A stretch of DNA of 64,000 bases from Batrachochytrium dendrobatidis JAM81. Its lineage: Eukaryota; Chytridiomycota; Chytridiomycetes; Rhizophydiales. The stretch lies in contig NW_006281101.1 in NCBI RefSeq assembly GCF_000203795.2, positions 769,279 to 833,278 on the forward strand. Reading direction: 5' to 3'. Under the pieces are notes generated by a model. That model ran no database searches. It saw nothing but the letters and a program-made list of their open reading frames with translations, and was not told the DNA's origin. Positions within the stretch are counted from its first letter, which is position 1; every line of letters starts with the position of its first letter. Shown one piece after another: positions 1-15,574 of this stretch. Both the position numbers and the translations under genes were made by a program.

Positions 1-189
1 CACAGCAACTGATTCTAACATGAATTGCAATGGTATTAATCATGCTAGACAACATTGTCATTTAAGCAAAAGACATGCTATATCTGGTGGAGCCTTTCTG
101 AAGAGGGAAAAAGACAAAAAACGGACCCAGTAAGTTGATCCTGATATTAGTTGCAGCGTAATAATCAAAGCATATTCCATCTTGATAGT

Positions 190-436
190 CTTCCCACTGA
201 TGCCATTGAGTCGTAAATATATTCAGGAGAAGCTTGGAGCGATACTTGACAGCAATAGAGATCTGGTTCAGGCTACAATGGGGAAAATGGCGATGCGATG
301 GCATGGATCAGGCAAACCGATGTCCAAACTAATTCCACAGATTGCATTTAGACTGGACAAGGACGCTATTAATGCTGCAGTGCTTGATGGGATTATGACC
401 AAGATCGAGAGTGAGTTGAGCTCTAAAGCACAATAA
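190..436 (+). CDS. 3' exon of an unrecognised protein (gene enters from the left)
   Basis: This looks like the last exon of a gene that starts outside the window. An open frame follows a good acceptor (TTGATAG) and ends in TAA at 434-436. It encodes about 80 residues that are basic and helical in appearance (SRKYIQEKLGAILDSN near its start, KIESELSSKAQ at the end). A GTAAGT donor at about 125 suggests the previous exon ends there; one frame of that exon would join as KTKNGP before the present exon. I do not recognise the family. The next gene, RAD1, begins about 150 bases downstream on the same strand. Confidence that this is coding is moderate; no function is proposed. Confidence 0.4.
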
Positions 437-583
437 AATAGATGACAAGTTTCAAGTGTGTATACAATCCTATTGCTTGATTGCATATCTTCAGGCAATT
501 CATTAGAAACTTTAGGGTTTGTCAATTCAAACTGTCCAGCAACACTTGTCCGGTATAAGCGGACAAGTATTACTAAAATCCAA

Positions 584-2147
584 ATGCTTATGATGGACAT
601 CGATCTTGGCATCCAGCAGTCTGCAGATTCCGAAATGGCTCTTGATCCGGATCATCCAGATAACGATGCTTTGTATGCAGCAGAACACAACGCTCATCCT
701 GGAATACAATCCACTGGCTACACTGCAACAGGTATTCTGACAGACAATCCAAGAAAACTGCAGCATACCAACGAATCCATCTTGCCATGCGAGTTTATTG
801 CATCGCTTCGTTCGGTTGCTCCATTTGTTACTATCCTTCGAGCCATTTCCTTCAAACAGGTAGGTTCCAACCAACACTAACTCTTTAATCAAAGCATGCC
901 ATGTTGCTGATATCAACGGTTACACTATTCATCAACCAGAAAGCATACTGTACAATCGCTGCAGAGGGTATGAGACTGACTGCAGAAGACTCTCGAACAG
1001 TTCAAGCCAAAGCATACCTTCCAAAATCATTATTTCGGGAATTCAAATTATCTGATGGATCGGCATTGACTCCAGATGAAGAGTTGTCGTTTATGGTCGA
1101 TATTCGAGTTCTCACTGACTGCTTGACTATTTTTGGCGCTCAGCAACAACCAGGCGGTTACTCTAATGAAGATCTTCCTCAACAACAACCTCAACAAGCC
1201 TCTCACATCGGAATACAATCTTCGCCAGTTTCATTGCAATTGAGTTATCCAAAAGGAGGTGGAGAGCTTACGCTAATGTACGAAATCTGCACAATCGTTT
1301 TTGTTGAATTTAATGTGTAGCTTAAACCTGTTTTAACAGATTGGATGCGTGAATGCTATTTGGTGTGGTGATTCCTTATACTGCAGTATGAACGTATGAC
1401 TGATTTTAAACTCGTAAATATGCAACTACAGGCTTCAAGATGGAAACATTGTTACTGCTTGCAACTTGGCTACATATGATAATGAGCCCATCACTGATTT
1501 ACATGCTACTTTTGGGGATCGACAGATTGTTGGAAAAATTATCATGAAGGTATACTCAATATTATAATATGTATTAATAGTATAGCTCAAATGTGCATGA
1601 TCCAGATGTAAGAACGTGTTGGTATAGATGACTCAATATGTTTCAATGTAAACCTTTTACTAGTCGGATTGGCTCAAAACTGCGTTTGGCGAATTGGATA
1701 GTACGTCAAGCGATCTTACTCTTTCCATCTCACCACAGCATCCATTTTTGCGGATCTCTGCATCAGGACTGGCAGGAGAGTCTGAGTTGGATTATCCGCG
1801 TGATACAGAAGTTCTTGAATCTTTTAGTTGTACCATGCCCACCTCCAACAAATACAAATTCACCATGCTTCATCCGTGCATGAAAGCACTAGGAATGTCA
1901 ACCAAAACATCAATACGTGTAAACGAAATTGGCATCTTGAGTTTGCAGTTTATGATTCAGCTGACAACCTCGCAAATTAGTTTCGTGGACTATATTGTAA
2001 GTGATTGATGCTACATTGAAATGCCAGCCGTATCATATAAAATGGAGCTGATTCTTTTATGCGTTTATTCTTTTAAATGTATCTTGCCGATGCAAATGGC
2101 TCAACCAATACATTGAATAGGTTCTCCCCATTGAAGAAAACAACTAA
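584..2147 (+). CDS. RAD1: Checkpoint clamp subunit RAD1 (9-1-1 complex)
   Basis: RAD1 forms the PCNA-like 9-1-1 clamp with RAD9 and HUS1, which is loaded at damaged DNA and activates checkpoint kinases. I infer five exons: 584-859, 940-1277, 1432-1549, 1664-1996 and 2121-2147, all joining in frame. The spliced protein shows the RAD1 pattern of KAYCTIAAEGMRLTAEDSR, then LPKSLFREF, then a second PCNA fold with LDSTSSDLTLSISPQHPFLR and a SFVDYIV end followed by [10 protein letters not shown]-rich loop (residues around 190-205) interrupts the first fold. Two in-frame ATGs at 590 and 593 are alternative starts. The exon 2 donor (GTACGA) is weak. The stop overlaps the stop of the convergent kinase gene. 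Identification is secure; the exact start is not. Confidence 0.88.
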
Positions 2148-5016
2148 TTTGGCGCTATTTCCATTGGATTGGTAGTGAAGCTGGTTTGTGCAAAACCAGT
2201 CAAAATCTCTTCGACTGCCTCCTTTGATTCCTGATGTTTTGAAATTAATATCATTTATCAGATTATAAAATCATGCATGAGTGATCAGTATTGTGGAAAT
2301 GTGCATATGATATAACCAAAACAAATATGCACCTGCTCAGCGTCAGCAAAGGCTTTGACGAGTGCATTTCTAGCATTTGGTGAAAGTGCGGTGCCAAACT
2401 ATAATCATATACATAAGCTCACTCATTTTAGGCCAAGTAGTAGCACAATAATGTGTAACATCCCCAGTTGCTATATCGTGCTTACCTTTTCAATTATATC
2501 CTGAACTTTACTATTCAAGATTGCAATGGGCTCCGCTTTTTCTTGGCTCTACATGAATTGCAGTCATGTTGGTGAATGAGTTGAATGCAATTAAAGACTA
2601 GATGCGTGCAGTTAAAAATAGTCAATTGATAAATTTATGTCAATCATCATACCAGTTCTGACAGATTTATAGGCCGTGCCATTCGAACCGTGTTAGAAGT
2701 AGTATTTATATTGCTAAGATAGTAACGGGGTGTTGCATCAGGTATAGTAGTCGTGACTGCTGATTTCGTATCTTTAAAATCACTAGTACTGTCATTATCT
2801 CGTGCATTAGCTGAAGCGATGCGCTGTGATGCCCATCCAGGTTTTGGAGGAGGTGGTGGTGGAACAGCAATGGTTCGAGATGCAGAGTTTGGAGAGTTGG
2901 GCGTATCTGTGGATCGTAATTGTTTTTGAAGCAGTCCTGTATTGGTCGATCTTTGTGGTACTTTACCTTTGCTGGACAAGGATGCTTTTATGGTTCCAAA
3001 ATCCCAAGTTCCACCGCCAGTAACACCAAAATCCTCATCTTCCTCACTATTAATTAAAGTAATAGCCAAAAATTGATGTTTAGTCTTGGTTAAGAATCAT
3101 GTACATTACAAACCTCTTTCAATTTGCTAAAACTGATTTCTACAGGCCTACCATAAAATTATTTGTCATGGCAATAATACACTTACTCTGACCCTGGCTC
3201 TTGAGTCGGCTGAAGAGGCAAACTTGCCATTTTTTCAGCTTGCCATCTTTGATGACGATCAATGAGCTCGGTTAGAAACGATGTTTTTCTTGGTGTTTTG
3301 ATGAAACGATGCTTTAATAGTTCTTTAGCAGTAGGTCGCTATATAATTTAATTGTGGCAAAAATGGTTGGTAATAAAGCTTATAGTTTTTAAACCCCGTT
3401 TTTCTATTTTATCATATCCAGATATGCACAAAAAGCCTGCACTGCTGATCAAATTACCTTTTCGGCATCTTTTTGAAGACACAAAGCTACAAACTCTTTG
3501 AATGCTTTTGAAAAATTTCCCTCCAATGTAGGCGGGTCATTTTTAGGAATAAGAAAAAGTACTCGCATTGGATGCATATCTGCATAAGGCGGATCTCCTT
3601 TAGCCAACTCTATAGCTGTAATTCCTAAGCTCCATATATCTGCCTACCAGTCAATGTTAGTCTATTCATAGATCCAAGTTTGGAGACTCGGCTTTGCAAT
3701 ACACTTTAGCAGATTTAGTCAACGCAAAGTTACCTTGGCATCATATCCAACTTGGTGAATAACCTTGAAAAGTATACGAGTTAAAGACACAAAACAGTTA
3801 TTTGGTGGCACATTTTATACAATAGGGTCAAACTACCAACATTACTCAGAAACGATGATACTCCAAGTTAAAAGTTTAAATCGCATACCTCTATTCATCA
3901 GTATATTTTGTAGAGCATAGTCCAAATAGGTTAGTAATTTAAACCACGAGTTTTTAAAAACATGTTTTTACCTGGTGCCATCCAAAACGGTGTTCCTACA
4001 AATGTGTTTTTTTTAGTCATTGTTGCAGTAAGCTGGCCAGATACGCCAAAATCGGCCAATTTAACTCGACCATCAGCACATATCAAAATGTTGGCAGCCT
4101 TGATATCTCTATGCAACTTTCCCTCGGAATGCAAATGATCTAACCCCATAAGCAACTCTCGGAGTACGATTGAAATGTAGACTTCTTCAAATGGGCCAGG
4201 CTTGAGCTGCAGTGAAAGGTGTCGAGTATTGTGTTTTAGCAAAGTCTTTGATATCGACACGGTTTAACTTTGAGTCAAGTGATTAAAACATCCTTACCAA
4301 GTCAAGACATGAGCCGCCTTGGCAGTACTCCATTATGATCCACAATTTTGATCCTTTCATATACGATCCATAGTATTTTGTAGTATAGTAGGAATCAAGC
4401 TGCGACATGATACTGATTTCCTGTTGGATATCTTCAATATCATCCTCAGCCTCTGTGTGTTGATACAAACATGTTAGTATACCATTTTAATATCCACCAA
4501 TGCCATCAAAATTCTGGTAGTTGTTTGAATAGAACGCACCATCCAAGTCGATGATTTTGATCGCGACGGACTCTCTAGTTTGTAGCGAGATTCCTTTGTA
4601 AACCTGGTATGTAGGCAGTGTTGGTAGAATTGAGTATTCAAACTCAGTAATTCGGTGTCTTTAATAATAGATAACGTTGGTATTGAAGGAAACTCTACCT
4701 CTCCAAATGAACCTCGGCCGATCCGCTCTAAATGAAGCAGCACATGTAAAGAGAATTAAACTAAAGTCTTGCAGTGGTGGTAAAAGGGTGGGAAATGGGT
4801 AAAGTGCTAATGTAGTTTCAAGGTAAGAGCTGGTATACAACACCAGCCATTACTCGAGTTGGATAGTCCAAAATTGCCCTTCAATAGCATTTGCAGTACA
4901 ATAACAGCAATATCTAGTTTTTTCAAGCCTGTTTTAAATAAAATACAAGTATATGTATGTAGGAATATGTCCAAGTCTTGCTCACCATGCTTTTCATATA
5001 GTTGCTCTGGATCCAT
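2144..5016 (-). CDS. GCK-III (MST3/MST4/SPS1-like) Ser/Thr protein kinase
   Basis: An STE20-group kinase of the germinal-centre-III type, which in other eukaryotes acts in STRIPAK-linked polarity, septation and Golgi signalling. Spliced exons give [21 protein letters not shown] (glycine loop), VAIKIIDLD (VAIK lysine), [21 protein letters not shown] (catalytic loop), [31 protein letters not shown] and [14 protein letters not shown] proline-rich linker follows, then a C-terminal helical region ([14 protein letters not shown] ... [15 protein letters not shown]) typical of GCK-III dimerisation tails. The start MDPEQ matches the family start. The gene has many small introns; restoring the APE motif needs a 2-nt exon (AG) at 3889-3890. 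Its 5' side abuts a TIR element. The family call is strong; the ortholog within GCK-III is not resolved. Confidence 0.87.
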
Positions 5017-5049
5017 CGTGTTGAGTAGAGTTCGGAGTTTGTTTCTTGC

Positions 5050-5420
5050 AGCCGTATTCACGTAAAATGGAACATAAAATACGCCCAACAATCTCGAAAT
5101 AATTGGTCGGTTTATTGGACAAGATTGTTTTTAAACTCTTTAGTTGACTGAGATTTCTTCTGGTAATCAGCATGTATAATTGCATGTTTGATTCGTGCAA
5201 GTATTGGTTTTTTGAACTAGAACGCAAATCAACCCGAGAGGTTTTGGTCGTATTGACAATATTTGGATTTTAATGCATGAATCTGTGATTATAAAATAAA
5301 TGTCAAAAGAAGACCATTTCAGTTTAAAACTAGAGTTTTTATTGAATCATTGAAATTGTTTATTGAAGAAGCAGTCAATGTCTAGTAGGAAAGCAAAACT
5401 ATTATTACAGTCAAGCTAAA
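5050..5420 (-). mobile_element. TIR element copy A (non-autonomous, MITE-like)
   Basis: It begins with the shared terminus CGTATTCACGTAAAATGGA at about 5053. Its interior (TTTAAACTCTTTAGTTGACTG, TTTGAACTAGA, CAGTTTAAAACTAGAGTTTT) matches the copy at 29285-29735. The right end is degenerate (ATTACAGTC near 5415). It encodes no transposase. The left terminus lies about 36 bases upstream of the kinase start codon, so it probably forms that gene's 5' UTR or promoter. The 210 bases after it, up to NOB1, show nothing else. Confidence 0.6.
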
Positions 5421-5631
5421 CATTGAATAGTACTGAATACAATCACTGAATTAATCATCATTTTTTCTATGCAACTATTGTTTTAGATACTAATTGGATA
5501 TACAAATATATAAGCTTGCTATAAGAAATGATTGAAATTAGATGAAATGATCGCGTTCGATTCATTGCTTTAGTTTGCGCCAAATGGCTGTAAAATGATG
5601 AAAAGTTTCCATAAAATATTTTCAATTTTGC

Positions 5632-7365
5632 ATGTTGTCAGCCATGACAAACGAAACAACAACGGCTCAACAACCTACTTCGAATGCTAATACTGGAATC
5701 AAGATTAAAAAAACTCTTAATGGAAATAACAAAGTGGAATCGCTGATAGTTGATTCTGGACCACTTATTAAAGGGCACCAGCTTGTTCATCTTGCAAACT
5801 CTTTCTATACTGTTCGTGAGGTTTTGGATGAAATCAAGGATCAAAACACTCGGGATATGGTCGCTTCATTGCCGTTTGACCTGGTGGTGCGCAATCCTTC
5901 AAGTGAGGCTGTAGCCGCAGGTATTAAATTATGCTACCATGTGTACCAACTAGTCTGATTTTAGGATATTGCTAATTTAATACTTTTATTTGAATCAATC
6001 CAATTTACAAAATGTACATGTTATATAGTGGCGGCATTCTCCAAAAAGACTGGCGATTACACTTCCATGTCTACAACAGACATGAAGATTCTAGCCTTGA
6101 CATGGATGATTGAAAAAGAGACCAATGGTTTATCTCATATACGGTCTCAACCACTACATGCAATGACCTCGAACGGCACAAATAATGATGCCAAACCAGT
6201 CCCCAAACCAGCTCTCCAAAAAACTCAGAATATCGCTGTAGATCAAAATGTTGAGCCATTGGTAGAGGCTGTCAAGGTAACTTGATGCCAAATGCCTAAA
6301 TTTTGCAAATTTTATTTTTTAATCCTGTATACTTGAATCTACAAAACAAGACATTGCCTGAAGAACCTACTACGATTGAGAATGTTGCATTGGATTTAGC
6401 CGATATTAAGATCGATCCATTAAAAGATCTGGTGTCGAATGTTTCCCAGAGTAAATCTAGCGACAATGTGACCAAAACCAACTCAAAGAAAAAGCAGGCC
6501 AAGGTTGCAGCCGAAATGGATGATGATGCAGGATGGATCACTCCACAGAACATCGCCAAGCACAAAGCAAAAGACTTGTATGGATCTATCTCGGTGAAAA
6601 ATGCCGCCAAAGCTCCCTCTGTGGCTTGTATGACAACAGATTTTGCAATGCAGGTATGTACATGCCCTCTACTGCACACAATTGTAAAATATCAAGTATT
6701 TTAATGCCGATTATTTATATACACTGCCCTGCTGTGATAGAATGTACTATTGCAAATGAATCTCAATGTTCTTTCTGTAGATGGAATCACTGTTCGAAAA
6801 CTGAGAAGCTGGGTGCTAAGATGTCACAGCTGCTACAAGTATGTGACGTTTCTATAATTTGGCTGTTTATTACACCAGACTTTTTTGATTCATCGATTGG
6901 AGTCGCTTGTTCACATGCTTACATATATTGCAATGCTTTTGACAATTTAGAGTAACCAAGGACATGAACAAGCAATTCTGTCCGTCTTGTGGAAACAGTA
7001 CACTAAATCGTGTTTCTGTAGGCATCAATGCCAATGGACAAACCATTTACTATTTAAAAAAGAATTTCCAGGTCAATTTACGCGGAACTCGATATAGTAT
7101 TCCAAAGCCAAAAACAGGACGAAATGCCAATAATCTAATTGTTTGTGAAGATCAGAAAGAGTACCAGCGTGCATTGCAGCAAAAACAAAGACGTGATAAG
7201 CAGTTGCTAAATCAAGATTCCATGTCGCTGGACTCTGCTATTTTAGGCAGCATTGGTCACAAAAACAGCGATGGCGGTCCCTCTCTTTTGACCAAATCTG
7301 GTATGCCTCTGGTCGGATATGGCCATCGCAACGTGAACGCTAGCCGAGGCAGGCGTAGAAAGTAG
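5632..7365 (+). CDS. NOB1: NOB1, PIN-domain endonuclease for 18S rRNA 3' end
   Basis: NOB1 cuts 20S pre-rRNA at site D to make mature 18S rRNA in the late pre-40S particle. I infer five exons: 5632-5920, 6029-6276, 6351-6653, 6741-6838 and 6951-7365. The N-terminal PIN domain starts with LIVDSGPLIKG, where the aspartate is a metal ligand, and continues through YTVREVLDEIKD and LKILALT-type strands (MKILALTWMIEKE). After an acidic and lysine-rich linker comes DAGWITPQN and a zinc ribbon with two CxxC pairs (LRCHSCYK ... FCPSCGN), followed by NLRGTRYSIPKPK, all hallmarks of NOB1. The C-terminus is RG-rich (NASRGRRRK). A second ATG ten bases downstream, out of frame with the first, is not used; MTNETT in frame is an alternative start. 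Confidence 0.92.
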
Positions 7366-7636
7366 TAAAAGATACACTGCACTTGCTTGTAACAAAACGG
7401 ATTAAAATACAAAGTGGTTTGAATTTTTATAATGGGTTTTCATTAAGTCAACGACTTCATCAAATTAGACATGGCTAAAAACTTTGCCGTTATTACTTGT
7501 TAAAACCAGAAAGTATAAGACTCGCACGCAGCAATGAGAAAAGTAGACTCGTTTGATGAGTAGCAATGGAATAAAGGGTAACCATGCTGTCAAAGAATCA
7601 CTTTGACACCATATTAAAAAAGCTTGGCCCACTTGC

Positions 7637-10770
<3,134 letters not shown>

Positions 10771-11062
10771 GTTCAAGAATCAATCGTAGATTTTGGTCAA
10801 GTTGAAAATACAATTTATAAATATTCGTCTTCCGCCCAGAAACTGGCTCCGCACATTTCACACCAGCAAGCTCAAGCATTGGTTTCCAGTTTGTCACAAA
10901 GTGCTTATTTTCATTCTACACCACTGCCTCATTTCTTGTAGATTCACTCGAGTTGGGAATGTGTGCTTCTGTCTGGATTTAACAAAGTTGCATTTTCATC
11001 CAAATTCAAGCCTATCAAGCCTGTCAAAACTGCAAACGCATTCCTTTCTCTGCAGTTGGAAA

Positions 11063-14000
11063 ATGCCAGATTCTGACTTGGACAAGACTGACAGTGAACT
11101 CTCTAAACTACAAAATGGTAACTCATGTCTGTTTGCGACCTTTTGGAAACTTTCACTTTACATGACTGCTGATATACTGACTTGTGGCTTTTACTGGACT
11201 CCAACACTCGACTATTCTTTGTGTCAACTGCTCTTTAAAATCATATAGCTGCTGCTAAAAAGATCCCACTTTCATTAGAAGATCTTCTTCGCAAAAAAAC
11301 TGAAGAAAAAAATGCTGTCATCAAGGTATTGAATGCCATTCAACTTGAAAACTCAACCTTGGATCCTTCAGATATCCATTTGGCTTCAATATCATCAAGC
11401 CCTTGACTGTATAGTCTGAATGTTTGATCGCTTTCTCACCTGTTTATTCATGTGTTGCATTAGCCAGTATTTCTTTCCAAAGAAGAACGAGCTAAACTTG
11501 CTTTGGAGCGTCGTCAGAAACAGGTCCAAGAACAACGCGCAATACAGGATCAGGAGCGTCGTGATACTGCAACCTTTTTTTCTCAAAAGGAACCCAGTGT
11601 ATCAACTAATTTAAACACTAAATACGAAAAGAATAGTCGTTTGGATCGTAGAGGATCTACTGAGCCAAATAGTCGCAGAGACCGGGATTCTAGAGATCGA
11701 GATGCTGATAGATCTGGTCGATCCATTCGAGATGAAAAAAATGGACGAAGCGAAAAAGGTCGTATTGCTGACAAAGAAACTGATGGCTCCAAGGATAAGC
11801 ATAGATCAAGCGTCATGGAGGTCAATCCAAAAGAGGGCTATATTATTTTGGAAGAAAAGGAAATGGCTGCAATTAGAGTAAATAGACATACTGCCACCTT
11901 GTACTTGTTTTGCTAATACTAATACAGCTCGATACAATTAGGAAAGATATATGGGAACTGAACGCAAAAAAAGAAAGATTCGTCGAATGAATGAGAAAAA
12001 GTTTGTTTTTGATTGGGATCAAGGCGAAGATACATCCAAAGATATCAATCCCATCTATGCAAACCGACATTCTGCTCAGCTATTTGGTCGTGGACTGATT
12101 GCTGGAATTGATATCAGAGCACAAAAAAAAGAACGTGCCTCATTCTATGCCAATATCGTACAAGACCGTCGGTCTGCAGCCGAGCTTGATCGTGCCAAGT
12201 ATGTGATGTCTTTATCTTGTCTAGTTTATGTGTCAATTAACATGTCACTACCTTTTCATTGACTGTATTCCAGTGAGTTGATTGAGCTTCAGTCTCTTAA
12301 AGATCGCAGGGTTGCTTTTGATGAACGGCATTGGTCAGAAAAGAAGCTGTCGGAAATGAAAGACCGCGATTGGCGTATTTTCAAGGAAGACTTTAGTATC
12401 TCTACAAAGGGTGGAAATATTCCCAATCCACTGCGCACCTGGGATGAATGTGAATTGTCCGAAACCATTCTTGGTGCAATTTCTCGAATTGGATACAAAG
12501 AACCAACTCCCATTCAACGACAAGCTATTCCGATGGGACTACAGAATCGTGATATTATTGGCATTGCTGAAACGGGTATGTTGCTGCATTTATAACGCAT
12601 CATGGAAAATTTGCCAATTGCAATGTTGATTTACATTGGCACAAATTTAACTGTTTGATCAATATTGTCTTGCAGGTTCTGGAAAAACAGCATCGTTTGT
12701 GATTCCCATGCTCAAATTTATCACCGAAATGCCACCACTGACAGAAATCAACTCATCACAAGGTCCTTATGCGCTTATTCTGGCACCGACTCGTGAACTA
12801 GCACAACAGATTGAATCAGAAACATCAAAATTTGCTAGAGAGATGGGCTTTATTTGTGTATCTATTGTTGGTGGTCACGCTGTAGAAGGACAAGCATTCA
12901 ATCTTCGCAATGGTGCACACATTGTCATTGCTACTCCAGGTCGTCTTCGCGACTGTTTGGAACAACGCATCCTGGTTCTCAGCCAGTGCACATATGTAGT
13001 TATGGACGAGGCTGATCGTATGGTGGACATGGGATTTGAACCAGATCTCAAGTTTATTCTTGATGCTATGCCTGTGTCCAATATAAAACCCGACTCTGAT
13101 GAATCGGAAAATGTGCAGCTTTTGAGAGAGCTTACTGGAAAGGTCACACCGTTTAGACAAACTGTCATGTTTTCTGCAACAATGCCTGTTGCTGTTGAAA
13201 GACTGGCCAAGGCGTAAGTGGATGGATTGGTTTACAGCTATTAAGCAATGATGCGCTCTTCATTTTGAATTCATTTGAAACTATTCTGTTACACTTTACC
13301 GATTTAGGTATCTTCGTCGTCCTGCAACAGTCACGATTGGTATTGCTGGTCAAGTTGTGGATCGTATTGAACAGCGCGTAGAAATGATCAACGATGATGG
13401 TAGAAAGTTGTCTAGGCTTCAGGAAATTTTGACCAGCCGACAGTTTGAACCTCCAATGATTGTCTTTGTAAACCAAAAGAAGGGATGCGAGGTCATTGCA
13501 CGAGCATTAGATCGTCTAGGAGTGCGTATATGTTTGATTTTTACCGATGCAATGAGTCTTGTTATACAAGTATGGATATAGTCAACTAATACAATCAGTT
13601 GTTTAACTTTTGGTGGCATTAGCTCAAAAGCACAACCCTGCATGGTGGAAAATCTCAAGAGCAGCGTGAAGCCTCATTACTAGGACTCAAACAGGGAACA
13701 AAAGATATTCTTGTGGCCACTGATGTTGCTGGTCGTGGTATTGATGTCAAGAATGTATCTGTTGTAATCAATTTTGACATGGCGAAAAGTATTGAAGGTA
13801 TTGTGTGGTTTTGGTGTATTTGCGATGATTAGGTGATATCTAACAGTTGTTGTGAATAGACTATACTCATCGTATTGGTCGTACAGGACGAGCAGGTAAA
13901 AAGGGTACGGCAATTACCTTTTTGAGCAATTATGACACCGATGTCATGTATGATCTTCGCCAAATGATTCTCAAATCGCCCATTTCCAAAGTACCTCCTG

Positions 14001-14149
14001 AACTATCCAAACACGAGGCAAGTTTAAACTGTTTGCCAAATCGCTTTTAACTAGATAGCGCATTATTAACAATATGTATAAATCAATGTTCTGAACACTA
14101 GGCAGCACAAACTAAGCCCGGGATTTTCAAGGCAAAACAAAGAGAATAA
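11063..14149 (+). CDS. PRP28: PRP28 DEAD-box RNA helicase (U5 snRNP 100K/DDX23)
   Basis: PRP28 exchanges U1 for U6 at the 5' splice site during spliceosome activation. Ten exons are inferred from 11063; exon junctions at 11464, 11942, 12274, 12676, 13308, 13623, 13860 and 14102 keep frame. The N-terminal part is charged (RD/RS-like, residues about 60-140). [17 protein letters not shown] and the [19 protein letters not shown] block are typical of PRP28. The helicase core shows [35 protein letters not shown], and [10 protein letters not shown]. It ends [17 protein letters not shown]. The last intron (14018-14101) has a GC-AG pair. Identification is secure; the first exon ([18 protein letters not shown]) is the least certain part. 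Confidence 0.93.
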
Positions 14150-14324
14150 ACTTGATAGGTTTCCCAATTAATCAGACAGTTAAATAGGGACAGCCATCCG
14201 CAATTCAATGTTTGGCGTGTTTTCAATGGATTCCTTGGTCAATGAGTGAGTTTGAACATTGTTGTTTGATATTTATTCAGATATGTAGTCGAGTCTTGTC
14301 CAAAAAATATACATTAGTATTTAT

Positions 14325-14650
14325 AGCCGTATTCACGCAAAATGGAATACTAAATAAGAGTGTCGAAATACAACATGAACGCGAAGATATTCAAATGTTT
14401 AAGACAAAAGATGAGTTTACAAAGCTTGAAAACAGTTGAACCAAATGTTTAGATTGCAGTAAATGAATCTGGTAATTGTATAATATATGGTTATACCAAA
14501 TGAAAAGTCTCGGTTCAAAACTATAGTTTGTGTTGATTGAGGAATTGAAATAGTCAATTTGTAGTAGTAAAATAATGAATGTTTAACCAGTGTGCACCCC
14601 AAAGCAAAATAAACAATTAATACAATATGAATACAAACTGGATTGGTCAA
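14325..14650 (-). mobile_element. TIR element copy B (truncated, inverted relative to copy C)
   Basis: The terminus AGCCGTATTCACGCAAAATGG lies at about 14324. The remainder is the reverse complement of the 15580-15980 copy at very high identity: the conceptual 77-residue translations of the two copies differ at only a few positions. This copy lacks the distal terminus, ending near 14645. It lies between PRP28 and EMC5. No coding capacity is believable beyond the repeat itself. Confidence 0.75.
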
Positions 14651-14766
14651 GTGTCGATAAGAGATTCAAATTGAACGATCACTTGTAGTATCGTGTCCGT
14701 TCTAATCACGTGGATATATTTGTTCCCGCTGCAACTCGACAACTTTCCACTTGTTCTGCCCAAGAA

Positions 14767-15439
14767 ATGCCTTCCATATTGGCCTGCTTGTTGTTTTCCG
14801 TAAGTTCAATTGGGGTTTTAAAAAGAAAAGAAGATCTGCTATTTTAAAAGTCTATCTATCAGTTGCTTTGGCTTTCTGGCAAAATCTAACCATTGTATGA
14901 ATCTATTCTTGTTTCAACTATTCCATCTTTAGGCTGGCATTATTTTATTGCTGCACGCAGGATACTCTGCTATTAATCGTAAGTTTGTACCAACTAATTT
15001 TAATATCAAATTCGCTTTTCCATAAATGCTTGACAGTATCCAATCCAGCACTGTTTACCAATAGGGCTCAGTCCAAAAGCATTCCAATATTAGATTTTAA
15101 CCGGCTTACCGTTTATTTTTTAGATTTTGCCTATCTCAAAACGATTGGAAAGCACGACTCTAATCTTCCAACAGATATTATTTTCGAGATCCTTGTAAGC
15201 ATTGTCGTTTTTTCCCAAGGAGCAGTTATGGTTGCTGGAGATCTTAAGCCCATTTCCCTACAGCTTGAACTTTCACAAAAGTAAGTCTTTCCATGGTATT
15301 GGCGTGATTCATTTGGCATTTTATTCATTTCTAAACCCACGTATTTGAATGTATTGACTGTAGAACTATGGATTGGGTTGATGCAACCCCTGGATTTAAG
15401 ATAGTCAATCATCGTGGAAGCGCTTTATTTGCTGAATAA
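14767..15439 (+). CDS. EMC5: ER membrane complex subunit 5 (EMC5/MMGT1)
   Basis: EMC5 is a two-helix subunit of the ER membrane protein complex, which inserts and stabilises membrane proteins. Four exons (14767-14799, 14933-14978, 15124-15280, 15364-15439) make 103 residues, the usual size. The protein starts MPSILACLLFSAGIILLLHA (first membrane helix), continues HFAYLKTIG and LPTDIIFEILVSIVVFSQGA (second helix), then VAGDLKPISL, and ends WVDATPGFKIVNHRGSALF, which is the typical NHRG motif near the family C-terminus. It is bracketed by inverted copies of the TIR element. All junctions are canonical. Confidence 0.88.
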
Positions 15440-15574
15440 TATAAATAACACCTTTGTATGTCCAGATCTATTTTATTTTAATTCAATGTGCTCAAGAAAG
15501 CAGTATTGTGGCTAGTTTTAAAGCTAGAGCATTAAATACGTTCAAATGTCTTGCTACTAGAATTAATGCGTTGA

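Noticed and set aside
14417..14650. Conserved 77-residue ORF that also occurs at 15597-15827
   Set aside because: Both frames lie inside inverted copies of the TIR element; the conservation is that of recent repeat copies, and hydrophobic AT-rich codons explain the apparent protein.
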